Assembly (NCBI RefSeq): GCF_963360655.1
Contig: NZ_OY725717.1
Location: 434,001-498,000 of the forward strand
From: Collinsella aerofaciens
GTDB taxonomy: Bacteria > Actinomycetota > Coriobacteriia > Coriobacteriales > Coriobacteriaceae
Direction of reading: 5' to 3'
DNA: 64,000 nucleotides
The position numbers and the translations under genes were made by a program. Of this stretch, positions 1 through 9,189 are shown piece by piece. Numbering within the stretch: position 1 is the stretch's first letter; each line of letters begins with the position of its first letter. The notes below the pieces were generated by a model, which saw only the letters and a list, made by a program, of their open reading frames with translations, did no database searches and was not told the DNA's origin.

Positions 1-1740
1 CGGCGTACGGACCAAGGCGTCCTTGCCGCCGAGCTGCTCATAGGCCAACTGCAGTTTGAGCACGCGGTGCACCACCAGATCGGGGTAGCGACGGATGGGA
101 CTCGTAAAGTGACAGTAGCACGGCGCGGCGAGCGCAAAGTGGCCCTCGTTGCGCGGCTTGTACAGCGCGCGCTGCATGCTGCGCAGAAGCAGCGTGTTGA
201 CGAGCGGTGCGTTGGCCGTACCGGCGGCAGCATCAACTGCAGCCTGCAGCTCATCGGGGCTCCCCAGGGCAATACCGGCAGCACGGCGATCGTCGATGAT
301 GCCTAGCTGCGCCAGCGCAACGGCAGCACCGTGCAGGCTATCGGGGCTCGGATCCTCATGCACACGATAGCAGGCCTCGATATCACGGTCTGCCAGCCAC
401 TCTGCAACGCACTCGTTGGCGAGCAGCATGGCTTCCTCGATAAGCGACGTGGCACACGAACGCTCACGCGCCACAATCTGCACGGGCACTCCGTCCTCAT
501 CCAATAGAGCGCGAATCTCGGCTGTGTCAAAATCGACTGAGCCGCGGGCGCGACGAATACGACGGCGAAGTTCGGCGAGTTCGTTAGCGGCGACAAGGAA
601 ATCGCCGAGGTCGATGTTGTAGCCGCGGGCGGCCTCCTCGCACGCAAGACCGCGCTCAAGCGCTTCCTCGCGCGAGGTCTCGGCAGCCGCAACATCCTCG
701 GCTGCACCCTCCAGCACCGAATACTCAACCGCGCCGGCACGCACCAGCAGCGCCTCGGCGCCGTCATAGTCCATACGCACACGCGAGCGAATCACGCTGG
801 GATACGGATCGTAATGCCGCACGCGACCCTGCGCATCGAGCTCGATATCGACGGTAAACGCAAGACGGTCCTCGTCAGGGCGAAGCGAGCACAGGTCACA
901 GGACAGGCGTTCGGGCAGCATGGGAAGCACGCGATCGGCCAGATACACCGATGTCGTACGATGGCGAGCCTCAAGATCGATATGCCCGTCCCAAGCCACA
1001 TAGTGTGAAACGTCGGCGATATGCACACCCAGCTTGTAGCCACCCTCGGGCGTACGCTCCAGCGAAATGGCATCGTCAAAGTCGCGCGCGTCGACCGGGT
1101 CGATCGTGATGACAAAGCGGTCGCGCAGATCGCGGCGGAGCGGGTCCTTAAGCGCCGCGGACACATCGAGCGAAAGCCCCTCGGCCTCGTCCAGCGCGGC
1201 CTCGGGATAGCTATCGGTATAGCCGTAACGCGCCATCACATATTGAACGCCCAAATCGGGCGCGTCATCTCCGCCAATGCGGCGTTCAATCGTCACGGTG
1301 CCCGATTCCAGGCGCGTCGGGTAGGTCAAAATGTGCGCGACAACAGCATCACCCGGGTGGACGCCCAGACGATCCGCCGAGGTATCCTCGGGCAGAATGA
1401 AGAAGTCGGCCTTCAGACGCGAATCGAGCGGCTCAATCACACCGAGCGGACCGGCGGTCTGGTACGTGCCCACCACGCTTATGGCTGCACGCTCAACCAC
1501 GCCCTCGATCACGGCGCGCCGCTCACCGTGCGGGCTGTTCTTAATGCTCACGGCAACGGTATCGCCATCCATGATCTCGCGCTTACCGCGGCCCATGACC
1601 TTGTAGTCGCCATTCTCGGTTATGACATAGGCACTGTGCTCATGGAGCTGCACGCGCCCGGTCAGGCTCGGACGGCGTTCGCTGCGCACCGGCCCGCGCT
1701 TATTGCGAGCTCCACGCTTATGCTTGTTATTGCGCCCCAT
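1..1740 (-). CDS. rnr: Ribonuclease R, 3' end of gene beyond window
   Basis: Processive 3'-5' exoribonuclease that degrades structured RNA and takes part in trans-translation quality control in the cytoplasm. The 580 visible codons start at an ATG preceded by TTAGGAGGC. A basic, Arg/Lys-rich N-terminus is followed by cold-shock-type OB regions. The RNB catalytic motif DARDFDDAIS lies near residue 217, with the metal-binding aspartates, and the family motif HFTSPIRRYPDLVVHR lies near residue 543. The C-terminal end (S1 domain) runs off the left edge. It sits downstream of ftsE-ftsX, a neighbourhood where rnr and smpB are common in Gram-positive genomes. Identification is secure; only the 3' end is unseen. 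Confidence 0.95.
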   Translation of the reverse strand, partial: MGRNNKHKRGARNKRGPVRSERRPSLTGRVQLHEHSAYVITENGDYKVMGRGKREIMDGDTVAVSIKNSPHGERRAVIEGVVERAAISVVGTYQTAGPLGVIEPLDSRLKADFFILPEDTSADRLGVHPGDAVVAHILTYPTRLESGTVTIERRIGGDDAPDLGVQYVMARYGYTDSYPEAALDEAEGLSLDVSAALKDPLRRDLRDRFVITIDPVDARDFDDAISLERTPEGGYKLGVHIADVSHYVAWDGHIDLEARHRTTSVYLADRVLPMLPERLSCDLCSLRPDEDRLAFTVDIELDAQGRVRHYDPYPSVIRSRVRMDYDGAEALLVRAGAVEYSVLEGAAEDVAAAETSREEALERGLACEEAARGYNIDLGDFLVAANELAELRRRIRRARGSVDFDTAEIRALLDEDGVPVQIVARERSCATSLIEEAMLLANECVAEWLADRDIEACYRVHEDPSPDSLHGAAVALAQLGIIDDRRAAGIALGSPDELQAAVDAAAGTANAPLVNTLLLRSMQRALYKPRNEGHFALAAPCYCHFTSPIRRYPDLVVHRVLKLQLAYEQLGGKDALVRTP

Positions 1741-1817
1741 GGCGCCTCCTAACTATCGATTGCGAACTCCAAAGAGTCTACCCAAATGATTCGCTTTCCT
1801 GCCGTCCCCTAGGGATC

Positions 1818-1851
1818 AAAAAACGGGCCGCCCCATAAGAGACGACCCGTT
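1818..1851 (-). terminator. Rho-independent terminator after ftsX
   Basis: On the minus strand a GC-rich hairpin (arms AACGGGTCG and CGGCCCGTT, one mismatch) is followed by six T residues. It lies 25 bases beyond the ftsX stop codon and separates the ftsEX operon from rnr. Confidence 0.8.
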
Positions 1852-1875
1852 GGAAGGGATGAATTCCAGGCATGC

Positions 1876-2796
1876 CTACACGCGCAGGTAGCGGCGCATG
1901 GCGATGGCAGAACCAAAGAAACCGATAATCACGCCGACCAGAATCAGCGCAGCATAGGTCACCAAGTAGTACTGCATCGGCAGGGCAAACGACATCCAGC
2001 CGATGCTCTCCTGCAGACGCGGAATCATCAGGTTGCGCAGCAGCTCCAGAACGCCGATGGAAAGCAACGAGCCCAAAATGGCCTGTAGTACGCCCTCGGT
2101 GATAAACGGGCCGCGAATGAAGCCGTTGCTGGCGCCGACCAGACGCATAATCGCAATCTCACGACGACGTGCCGTGATGGATAGGCGAATCGTGTTGTTG
2201 ATGAAGATGAAAGCGATAAAGGTCAGAAGGCCAACGAGCACCACGGCGGCGATGCGGATGTAGTTGGTCACCTGGAACAGGCGGCTCACTGCCTCCTGGC
2301 CGTACAGCACGCTCGCGTTGACGTCGCCGTCATCCACGATCTTCTGGAAATCGGCATCCTTCTTGAGCTTCTCTGCCGTGCTCTCGACCTTGGACGGATC
2401 GTCCATCTCAATAGCGAAGGAAGCCGGCAGCGGGTTCTGGCCATCGAGCGCGCTCATGGTGGCGTCGGCGTTGCCCGACATCTTGCTCGAATACTCGGCC
2501 TTCGCGTCGTCCTTGTCCTTATAGGTCACGGACTTGACGTTGCTCCACGTCTTAAGCTCGGCCTCAAAAGCCTGAACATCAGCCTGATCGGCGTCATCAC
2601 TAATGAAGGCGTTGATGACAACCTGATCCTCGACGGTGCCGATCACGGAGTTCAGCACCGCGGAGCCCATAATGAACAGGCCGATGATAAACAGCGAAAG
2701 GAAGATCGTGATGACGGCGCCGAGCGAGGTAGTCCAGTTACGGAAGAAGTGGCTGATTGCCTCTTTGAAGGAGTAGCCCACGTTAGTTGGTGCCAT
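1876..2796 (-). CDS. ftsX: Cell division ABC transporter permease FtsX
   Basis: Membrane partner of FtsE. The FtsEX complex controls peptidoglycan hydrolases at the division site and is not a true transporter. The 306-residue protein has the FtsX topology: a first membrane segment at about residues 22-46, a long extracytoplasmic loop to about 170, then three membrane segments near 175-200, 230-255 and 275-300. The conserved cytoplasmic segment with TARRREIAIMRLVGAS precedes the third segment. The start codon lies 14 bases inside the 3' end of ftsE, so translation is probably coupled. A terminator follows the stop. Length and topology fit the family well. Confidence 0.95.
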   Translation of the reverse strand: MAPTNVGYSFKEAISHFFRNWTTSLGAVITIFLSLFIIGLFIMGSAVLNSVIGTVEDQVVINAFISDDADQADVQAFEAELKTWSNVKSVTYKDKDDAKAEYSSKMSGNADATMSALDGQNPLPASFAIEMDDPSKVESTAEKLKKDADFQKIVDDGDVNASVLYGQEAVSRLFQVTNYIRIAAVVLVGLLTFIAFIFINNTIRLSITARRREIAIMRLVGASNGFIRGPFITEGVLQAILGSLLSIGVLELLRNLMIPRLQESIGWMSFALPMQYYLVTYAALILVGVIIGFFGSAIAMRRYLRV

Positions 2797-4003
2797 AGTT
2801 GCCGTAACCTCCCCTCTCCTGGTCGCGGATGACGTGGCCGCCCTCGAGGGCGATCACGCGACGGTGCATGCTATCGACCATCTCGCGGTCGTGCGTGGCG
2901 ACGATCACGGTGGTGCCGGTGCGGTTAATACGCTCAAGCAGCTTCATGATGCCCAGCGAGATCGCCGGGTCGAGGTTGCCCGTGGGCTCGTCGCAGATCA
3001 GCAGCGGCGGACGGTTGACCATAGCACGGGCGACGGCAACGCGCTGCTGCTCGCCACCGGAAAGCTGGTCGGGCAGCGAGTCCATCTGATCGGCCAGACC
3101 GACCAGACGCAGCACCTCGGGCACCTGGCTGCGAATGACGCCCTTGGGCTTGCCGATGCACTGCAGGGCAAACGCCACGTTTTCGTAGGCGGTCTTTTGC
3201 GGCAGAAGCTTAAAGTCCTGGAACACGGCGCCAATCTGGCGGCGCAGGAACGGAACCTTGCGGTTCTTGATCTTCATGAGGTCCTGACCGGCAACCAGGA
3301 TGCGGCCGCTCGTCGGCTTGACGTCGCGGTTGAGCGTCGACAGCAGCGTGGTCTTACCCGAGCCGGAGTGACCGACCAGGAAGACAAACTCGCCCGGATA
3401 GATCTCGATGTTGATGTCGTCGAGTGCAGGCTTGTTGGGCTGTGCCGGATAGATCTTGGTGACATGCTCCATAAGGATGACGGGCTCGACACCGGCCTGC
3501 TTGGCCATCTTCTTGCGGCTGGCCTGCGGATCGATGGGCGCAAACACCGACGTAAAATCGGGGTTGTTGAGCGCGTTATCGAGGCTTGCGACCTCGGCTG
3601 CCTGATCGCTCTCGACCACCGGGGCAGCAGGCTGCGTGGGGTCGGGAATAGCGGCAAAGAGACCGGACTGCGCAGGCTGAGGAGCCGGCGTCGCAGGGGC
3701 CAAGGGGTCGGGAATGCCGGCCATGGTAGGCTGCGGCGTGGCGGCACCAGCCTGAGGCTGCTCCACGCGAGCGGTCACGGCCTGAACGGGCTCAAAACCC
3801 GCCGTGCCGGAAAGCGCGACATCGCTGGTTGGATTGTAGGCAAAGGGATCGGATGCCGGCTGTGCCTGATCTGCCGGCTGAGCGGGGGCCTGAGCAACAG
3901 GCTGGCCCTCTGAATCCGGAGTGGCGAAACGACTGCCCTGGACGCCTGCCTGCGTCTTAGGGGCATCATCGCCCGCACCGGAGGTACGGAAGTGGTTACC
4001 CAC
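2783..4003 (-). CDS. ftsE: Cell division ATP-binding protein FtsE with long N-terminal extension
   Basis: ATPase of the FtsEX division complex. The ABC domain starts near residue 175 and has Walker A GHSGSGKTT, the signature LSGGEQQR, Walker B LLICDEPTGNLDP and the switch histidine in ATHDREM. Ahead of it is an unusual extension of about 170 residues rich in Pro, Ala and Gln; ordinary FtsE proteins are about 220-230 residues in total. The start is a GTG with AAGGAG six bases upstream, so the extension looks genuinely translated. It overlaps ftsX by 14 bases. The extension could be a disordered docking region for divisome proteins, which is inference only. Confidence 0.93.
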   Translation of the reverse strand: MGNHFRTSGAGDDAPKTQAGVQGSRFATPDSEGQPVAQAPAQPADQAQPASDPFAYNPTSDVALSGTAGFEPVQAVTARVEQPQAGAATPQPTMAGIPDPLAPATPAPQPAQSGLFAAIPDPTQPAAPVVESDQAAEVASLDNALNNPDFTSVFAPIDPQASRKKMAKQAGVEPVILMEHVTKIYPAQPNKPALDDINIEIYPGEFVFLVGHSGSGKTTLLSTLNRDVKPTSGRILVAGQDLMKIKNRKVPFLRRQIGAVFQDFKLLPQKTAYENVAFALQCIGKPKGVIRSQVPEVLRLVGLADQMDSLPDQLSGGEQQRVAVARAMVNRPPLLICDEPTGNLDPAISLGIMKLLERINRTGTTVIVATHDREMVDSMHRRVIALEGGHVIRDQERGGYGNYGTN

Positions 4004-4106
4004 TGGTGCTCCTTATCGTCGTGCGTTTAAACTACATGAGCGCTTAGTATTTTAGCAGCATTAGCTTTGCTGCACATAAGAAGCATGGCCGTGTTTGGGT
4101 CCCTCC

Positions 4107-4229
4107 GGCCGGACACAGGGTTACTCTCCAAATCGTCCTCGGACATGTCGGAGCCTCCGCTGCGCACTACGTGCGGCGGGGGCTCCTCCGTCCTGCGGAA
4201 AGATTTGGAAAGTAACCCTGTGTCCGGCC
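4107..4229. repeat. Long nested inverted repeat in the ftsE upstream region
   Basis: Two 28-base arms (4107-4134 and 4202-4229) are inverted copies with one mismatch; each starts or ends with GGCCGGACACAGGGTTAC. Between them is an inner hairpin with arms GGAGCCTCCGCTGCGCAC and GTGCGGCGGGGGCTCC. The whole 123 bases can fold into one long rod. Nothing else is recognisable in the 350-base gap between ftsE (start 4003) and the IS21-like element (4353). It could be a MITE-like relic or a transcribed structured element. Confidence 0.7.
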
Positions 4230-5740
4230 TGCGGTAACTAAGGGGTCGCCGCGTTTTACTTGGGGTGCTGCATATACAAAGTTGGAAGGGTCTGAATTGC
4301 GCTTTGTCGATATATGCCCTTTTCCCTGATGGGACCGTGCTTGAGGGGCGTCTGTTAGCGCCGGGCGATTTTAGCCGCTAATAGTCAAACTATTTTGACC
4401 AATCCCGGTCACCGAATAATGGCCACCGTGCCTCCCCGCCGCCACTACGCTGGTGGTGCCAACACGCCGGCGTTAGGAGGACCATTGAGGTGAACGAGAG
4501 ACACGATGACCTACAGGAGATTATAGACGCGGCGCTCCGGGAGATGGCCGCGGAGGAGGGCGACGGGTTCGACCCGCAGGCATGCAACCTCGCGGAGTTC
4601 TGCAGGAGGACGGGGCTCACCCGCTCCCGCGCGAGGACGGTCAGGGCACACGGGTTCAGGGCCCTGCCCCACGGGAACAGCGGGAGGAGGGCCGCGCCGG
4701 GCGTGCTCGCCGGCCACACCGGCCTGGTGGACGACCTCCTGCGGAAGGGCGTCACCAACTCGCAGGTGATATTCGAGCGGCTGCTCGGCCAGGGCTACGC
4801 CGGCGGCCTCACCACGGTGAAGACCTATATCGCCGCGCACCGGGACCTCGTGCCCGCGAAGAGGCGGCAGGCGGCCCCGCAGGGCTGCCGCGGGCAGCGC
4901 TTCAGGACGGCGCCCGGAGAGGCCTACCAGATGGACTGGGGCTTCGTCGCGGTCGAGCGCCCCGGCGGCGAGCGGGCGCGGATCGCCTGCTTCGCCATGG
5001 TCTGCCACCATTGCGGGGGCGCCCACGTCGAGTTCTTCCCGAACGCGCGCCAGGAGAACCTCCTCATCGGGATGCTGCACGCGTTCTCGGCGCTGGGCGT
5101 GCCCGCGACCGTGCTCACCGACAACATGAAGAGCGTGGTCGTCCGCCGCGATGCCGACGGCCGGCCCGTCTGGCAGGCCGACTACGCCGAGTTCATGGGC
5201 GTCGTCGGCTTCCGCACCAGGTTGTGCAGGCCGCGCCACCCCTATACGAAGGGCAAGGTGGAGAGGCTCGTCCGCTTCGTGAAGGGGAACTTCCTCGCGG
5301 GAAGGTCCTTTACCGACCTTGACGCCCTCAACCGGGAGGCCGCCCTCTGGTGCGCCGAGCAGGGAGGCCGCTGGCGGCGCGCGGCGGCATGCGTCCCGAT
5401 GCGCGAGCACGAGGCGGCGTGCTCGGCGAACACCAGGCCGCTCGAGGTCACGGCCGAGGTCGAGCGGTACCTGTGCCCGCGCCGGAAGATCTCCTTCGAC
5501 GGCTTCGTGAGCTTCGAGGGGCACCGCTACGGCGTGCCCTACTGGTACGTCCGCCGCGAGTGCAGGGTGAACCGGGAGGGTGTTAGCGCTACTGTAAAAA
5601 CAACCAATTTCGCCATCGCACTTTAGCCGATTCCGCCAACGCAATTTCCCCAATCGCGCCAACGCATTTTCACCATTTCCACCAACGCCGGGGCTTACGC
5701 TTCGACCGACAAGCGGACGATGCTTTCGGGAGGAGCGACC

Positions 5741-6979
5741 GTGGCGGAGAAGAACCTGATCGGAGAGTTGGACATGTACAGGGAAGCGGGCATAAAGCCC
5801 AACTTCAGCGACATAGCGAAGCGCTACGGCAAGGACAGGCACACCGTGGCGGCGTACTGGAGGGCCGAGGGCGGCCGGCCCCGCGACGGGCGCGCCGACA
5901 GGGCGGGCTCCTTCGACGCGCACATCGAGGAGGTGGCCGCCAAGGCGCAGCTGCCGGGGGTCACCAAGAAGGGCATCCACGAGTGGCTGCTGCACAGGTA
6001 TCCCGGCGAGAACCTGGCCGGCTACAACGCCTTCACCCAGTTCATGCGCAAGAACGGTATCGCCGTCGGGGCCTCCGTCGGCCCGGAACCGCACCCGCGC
6101 TTCGAGACGCCGCCCGGGCTGCAGCTGCAGTTCGACTGGAAGGAGTCGGTCAGGATGGCGAACCGCGACGGCGAGCTGTTCGAGTTCAACGTGTTCGCGG
6201 CGACGCTGGGCCATTCCCGCAGGCACATATTCATCCGGTCGGGGACCAGGACGACCGACGACCTGGTCAGGTGCATGTACGCCACGATCGCGAGGCTCGG
6301 CGGCGTGCCCCGCGAGTGGGTCACGGACAACATGTCCGCCCTGGTGACGGTCAAGGGCGGCAGGCGCCTCAAGGTCCAGCGCGCATACGAGTTCGCCAAG
6401 GCCGCCGGCTTCGAGCTGAAGCTGTGCCGCCCGCGCAGCCCCCAGACCAAGGGCAAGGTCGAGTCGTCGAACCGCTTCCTGTCGCGGCTCGCGGCCTACC
6501 AGGGCGACTTCGACGGCTGGGACGACATCGACGAGATCATCGCGCGGATCGAGGACGCCAGCAACTCCGAGCCCAACGAGACCACGGGGCTGCCGCCCTC
6601 CGCGCTGTTCATGGAGGAGAAGGACGCGCTGCTGCCCGTCGGCAACCTCCGCGCCCTCGAGGAGGCGATGGGCGACGTGGTGCGCGTGGCCAGGGTGCCG
6701 GCCACGATGCTGGTCAGCGCGCACGGCGAGCCCATGTCGGTGCCCAGGCGCTGCATCGGCAGGCCCGCCCGCATCGTCTGCATGCCCGGCGGCGCGATGG
6801 ACTGCTACGTCGGCGGCGAGCTGGTGGCGACGCACGTGGCGGGCGGGCCGGCCTACGACCCGGCGCACTACGCCGAGGCCATGGCCGGGAAGCGCTGGTT
6901 CGGCGACGCCGCCGGCGACATCGAGGCGGCCGCCGCCGCCAACCTCGGGCTGCTCGACTCGATAGGGGGCTCGCTGTGA
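5741..6979 (+). CDS. istA: IS21-family transposase IstA (inner element, copy 1)
   Basis: A 412-residue DDE-type integrase that cuts and joins the element ends. The N-terminus has a helix-turn-helix (about residues 10-40, with AKRYGKDRHTVAAYW). The core has the acidic motifs LQFDWKE (about residue 133), VTDNMSALV (about 200) and KGKVESSNRF (about 240). I chose the GTG at 5741 because GGGAGGAG lies five bases upstream; an in-frame ATG at 5720 has no such site. The stop overlaps the istB start as GTGA, the usual coupled arrangement in this family. The gene looks functional. Confidence 0.93.
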   Translation: MAEKNLIGELDMYREAGIKPNFSDIAKRYGKDRHTVAAYWRAEGGRPRDGRADRAGSFDAHIEEVAAKAQLPGVTKKGIHEWLLHRYPGENLAGYNAFTQFMRKNGIAVGASVGPEPHPRFETPPGLQLQFDWKESVRMANRDGELFEFNVFAATLGHSRRHIFIRSGTRTTDDLVRCMYATIARLGGVPREWVTDNMSALVTVKGGRRLKVQRAYEFAKAAGFELKLCRPRSPQTKGKVESSNRFLSRLAAYQGDFDGWDDIDEIIARIEDASNSEPNETTGLPPSALFMEEKDALLPVGNLRALEEAMGDVVRVARVPATMLVSAHGEPMSVPRRCIGRPARIVCMPGGAMDCYVGGELVATHVAGGPAYDPAHYAEAMAGKRWFGDAAGDIEAAAAANLGLLDSIGGSL

Positions 6980-7764
6980 GCGCCGCGGTGCAGGCCAGCC
7001 CGCTCAACCGCCTGGCGGCCAATCTCGAGGAGCTGGGGCTCGAGGGCATGGCGTCGTCGGTGCCCGAGTACGTCAGGCTCGTCGCCGACGGGAGGAAGAG
7101 CCTGGTCGACGCCATGCTCGAGCTCACCGACGCCCAGATAGCCCTCAAGCGGCGCGCCGACGACGAGCGCCGCACGAGGATGGCCAACTTCCCCTACATA
7201 AAGACGCTGGCCGACTTCGACTGGGGTTTCCAGCCGAGCGTGCCCCGCGGGCTGGTCGAGCAGCTGGCCACGCTCGAGTTCGTCGACCGCGGCGACAACG
7301 TCGTGCTCGTCGGCAGCCCGGGCGTCGGCAAGACCCACCTGTCGATAGCCATAGGCCACGAGGCGGTGATGGCCCGCAAGCAGGTGTACTTCGCCGACTG
7401 CTCGAGGCTGGTCGAGGACCTCAAGCACGCCTCGGCGAAGGAGGCGCTGGCGCGCAGGATGCGGTTCTACGAGCACTGCAGCCTGCTGATAATAGACGAG
7501 CTGGGCTACCTCGATATCGGGAAGGAGGGCGCCGACCTTCTGTTCCAGCTGGTGAACAGGCGCTACGCGCTCAAGCGGTCGACGATCGTCACGACCAACG
7601 TGCCGGTCGGCAGGTGGGGCGACGTGTTCGGCAGCAACGTCACGGCCTCGGCGGTCGCCGACAGGCTGTGCCACCACTGCGCGATGATCAAGATAACGGG
7701 CCGGTCGTACCGCCTGAAGGACGTGTCCATCGGCGGTGAGGACGGGAAGGAGGAGGGCGCCTAG
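6976..7764 (+). CDS. istB: IS21-family helper ATPase IstB (inner element, copy 1)
   Basis: DnaA/DnaC-like AAA+ ATPase that activates IstA and helps choose the target site. It has 262 residues with Walker A GSPGVGKTHLS near residue 115, Walker B LLIIDELGYL near 172 and a sensor-type TTNVPVGRW segment near 212. Translation starts at a GTG that overlaps the istA stop codon. It is the closest match to canonical IstB proteins in the window. Confidence 0.93.
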   Translation: MSAAVQASPLNRLAANLEELGLEGMASSVPEYVRLVADGRKSLVDAMLELTDAQIALKRRADDERRTRMANFPYIKTLADFDWGFQPSVPRGLVEQLATLEFVDRGDNVVLVGSPGVGKTHLSIAIGHEAVMARKQVYFADCSRLVEDLKHASAKEALARRMRFYEHCSLLIIDELGYLDIGKEGADLLFQLVNRRYALKRSTIVTTNVPVGRWGDVFGSNVTASAVADRLCHHCAMIKITGRSYRLKDVSIGGEDGKEEGA

Positions 7765-8087
7765 GCGCCGAAAGCGGCACATCCGCGTTGGCGAATCCGG
7801 CGTATCCGCGTTGGCGCGATTGGCGAAAATGCGTTGGTGGAAATGGTGAAAATTATATTGACGCTAACAGAGGGGCGCGTGGTGCACATATACAGCGACG
7901 ACCTCTCCCGCGAGCTCGTCGCCCACGCCGTCGGCACCGGCGCCGACAGCTGGTGCGAGGGGCAGTGGGAGACATCGCCGGCGCAGCCCGAGGAGCTGCC
8001 GACCCAGCCGGTGGGGACCGTGGTCGAGCAAATCGCCCCGCCCAGGACGAAACCCGGTTTCGAGAGGTTCGACTTCGGGAGGGCCGA

Positions 8088-8915
8088 ATGATGGCGGGCG
8101 CGGGGGCGAGCCCCTACGAGCTCGCGAGCGACGCCGCGTCGAGGCTCGGGATCGCCGTCGGGGCGGAGGAGCTCGCGACCCTCGCCTCGGACCTCGACCT
8201 CGGCGACGGGGAGATGGCCGCCGTGGCAGCCACCTTCTCCTACCTTGCGGAGAAGAGGAGGCTCGCCTCCATCGAGACGCTGCTGAGGCTGAGCAGGCTG
8301 CCCAGGCGCGAGCCCAAGACCTTCGAGGGCTTCGACTTCTCCAGGATCCAGGGCCGGGACGCGGCCGCGCTGGGCAAGCTCCCGTCGCTGGCCGACCTCT
8401 ACGCGCACCGCAACGTCGCCTTCGTCGGGCCCGGCGGCATAGGGAAGACGCACCTCGCGCAGGCCTACGGGCGCGAGTGCTGCATGCGGGGGCTCAAGAC
8501 CTACTACATAAAGGCGACCGAGCTCAGGGACAGGTTCCAGAAGGCCGTCCAGCGGGGAAACACCTCGCGGGTCGTCTCCTCGCTCGTCAAGCCGTCGTGC
8601 CTCATCGTTGACGAGGTGGGGAGATGCGTCTACGACAGGCCGTGCACCGACCTGTTCTTCGATGTCGTCGACAGGCGCTACGAGAAGGAGGGGCCGAACG
8701 CGATGGTCCTCACGAGCAACATCGCCCCGAGCGGGTGGGATGAGTTCTTCACGGGCGACGACACGCTCCTCTGCGCCCTCGACAGGCTGTTCGACAAGGC
8801 GTCGGTGTTCGTGATGCGGGGCCCGAGCTACCGCGGCAGGGAGCTTGACACCTACTCGGTGGAGGCCGTCCCCCAGGCGGTGAAGGTGAGGGGGATCCAG
8901 CCCGAGGGGATGTAG
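8088..8915 (+). CDS. istB: IS21-family helper ATPase IstB (outer element)
   Basis: AAA+ helper ATPase of the outer IS21-like element, 275 residues. Walker A GPGGIGKTHLAQ is near residue 117 and Walker B CLIVDEVG near residue 172. The start ATG overlaps the istA stop (ATGA), with a second ATG directly after it; either could be used. The protein is intact, but its partner IstA is split by the inner element, so this copy could act only if IstA were supplied from elsewhere. It differs strongly in sequence from the inner IstB. Confidence 0.9.
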   Translation: MMAGAGASPYELASDAASRLGIAVGAEELATLASDLDLGDGEMAAVAATFSYLAEKRRLASIETLLRLSRLPRREPKTFEGFDFSRIQGRDAAALGKLPSLADLYAHRNVAFVGPGGIGKTHLAQAYGRECCMRGLKTYYIKATELRDRFQKAVQRGNTSRVVSSLVKPSCLIVDEVGRCVYDRPCTDLFFDVVDRRYEKEGPNAMVLTSNIAPSGWDEFFTGDDTLLCALDRLFDKASVFVMRGPSYRGRELDTYSVEAVPQAVKVRGIQPEGM

Positions 8916-9033
8916 GAATGCGATAGGAAAGTCATAGATGCGGGCGTGTTGGCTAAAATGGGTCGGCCGGGATTGGTCAATCTCGGCCGACTATATTTGG
9001 CTAAATTATTCCGGCGCTAACAGCGTCTTCATG

Positions 9034-9100
9034 AGTTGCGGTGAAATAGGGACTGTTTTACCAGTTAAAAGGTCTAATCAGTCCCTATTTCACCGCAACT
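9034..9100. repeat. 67-bp palindromic repeat, copy A
   Basis: Arms AGTTGCGGTGAAATAGGGAC and its exact complement enclose a short variable centre. It is one of four related copies (also 9895-9960, 44084-44150 and 46878-46944), all intergenic or at gene ends. It begins 12 bases after the right end of the outer IS21 element. Confidence 0.9.
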
Positions 9101-9189
9101 TAAATTAAGGCTAATTGTTGCGCAACTCGAATTTGAATAATCGCTTTACATTGGCCTCGATTGGAACGTCTATGGTTGTGGGGGCTGGT

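Larger units (their letters stand above)
5581..7869 (+). mobile_element. IS21-family element (copy 1), nested inside another IS21 element
   Basis: A 2289-bp element with termini TGTTAGCG and CGCTAACA, flanked by the 5-bp duplication GAGGG (5576-5580 and 7870-7874). Multiple subterminal repeats of the type CGCCAACGCA are present near both ends. It encodes intact istA and istB. The same element recurs at 59048-61336, at a constant offset of 53467 bases, with the same translations. The terminal eight bases match those of the outer element, but the proteins are clearly different. Confidence 0.95.
4490..8091 (+). pseudogene. istA: IS21 transposase IstA, split by insertion at 5580
   Basis: DDE integrase of the outer IS21-like element. 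The 5' part (4490-5580) starts at a GTG behind TTAGGAGG and holds a helix-turn-helix region and the catalytic motifs YQMDWGF, LTDNMKS and KGKVERL. The 3' part resumes at 7875 after the inner element and the duplicated GAGGG. Joining 5580 to 7875 restores one open frame of 435 residues ending at 8091, with the junction reading CRVNREGRVVHIYS. The gene is therefore intact apart from the insertion, and as it stands it encodes a protein truncated after about 365 residues plus a short tail read from the inner element. Confidence 0.92.
4353..9022 (+). mobile_element. IS21-family element, interrupted by a second IS21-family element
   Basis: The element is bounded by perfect 12-bp terminal inverted repeats, TGTTAGCGCCGG at the left and CCGGCGCTAACA at the right. 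A 5-bp target duplication GCGTC flanks it (4348-4352 and 9023-9027). Subterminal repeats containing TTGACCAAT and its complement occur near both ends, as IS21 elements usually show. It carries istA and istB in that order. Removing the inner element and one copy of its target duplication gives a native length of 2376 bp. It lies between ftsE and a zinc-ribbon gene. Confidence 0.93.

Noticed and set aside
1021-1752. A 243-codon plus-strand frame opposite rnr
   Set aside because: RNase R motifs on the minus strand are unmistakable; the opposite frame has no domain or ribosome site.
4511-6868. A 785-codon open frame on the minus strand across the nested IS21 elements, and a similar one at 58770-60335
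   Set aside because: It is antisense to istA genes in GC-rich DNA, runs across the insertion junction, and its composition (Arg, Val, His, Ala) is that of a shadow frame.
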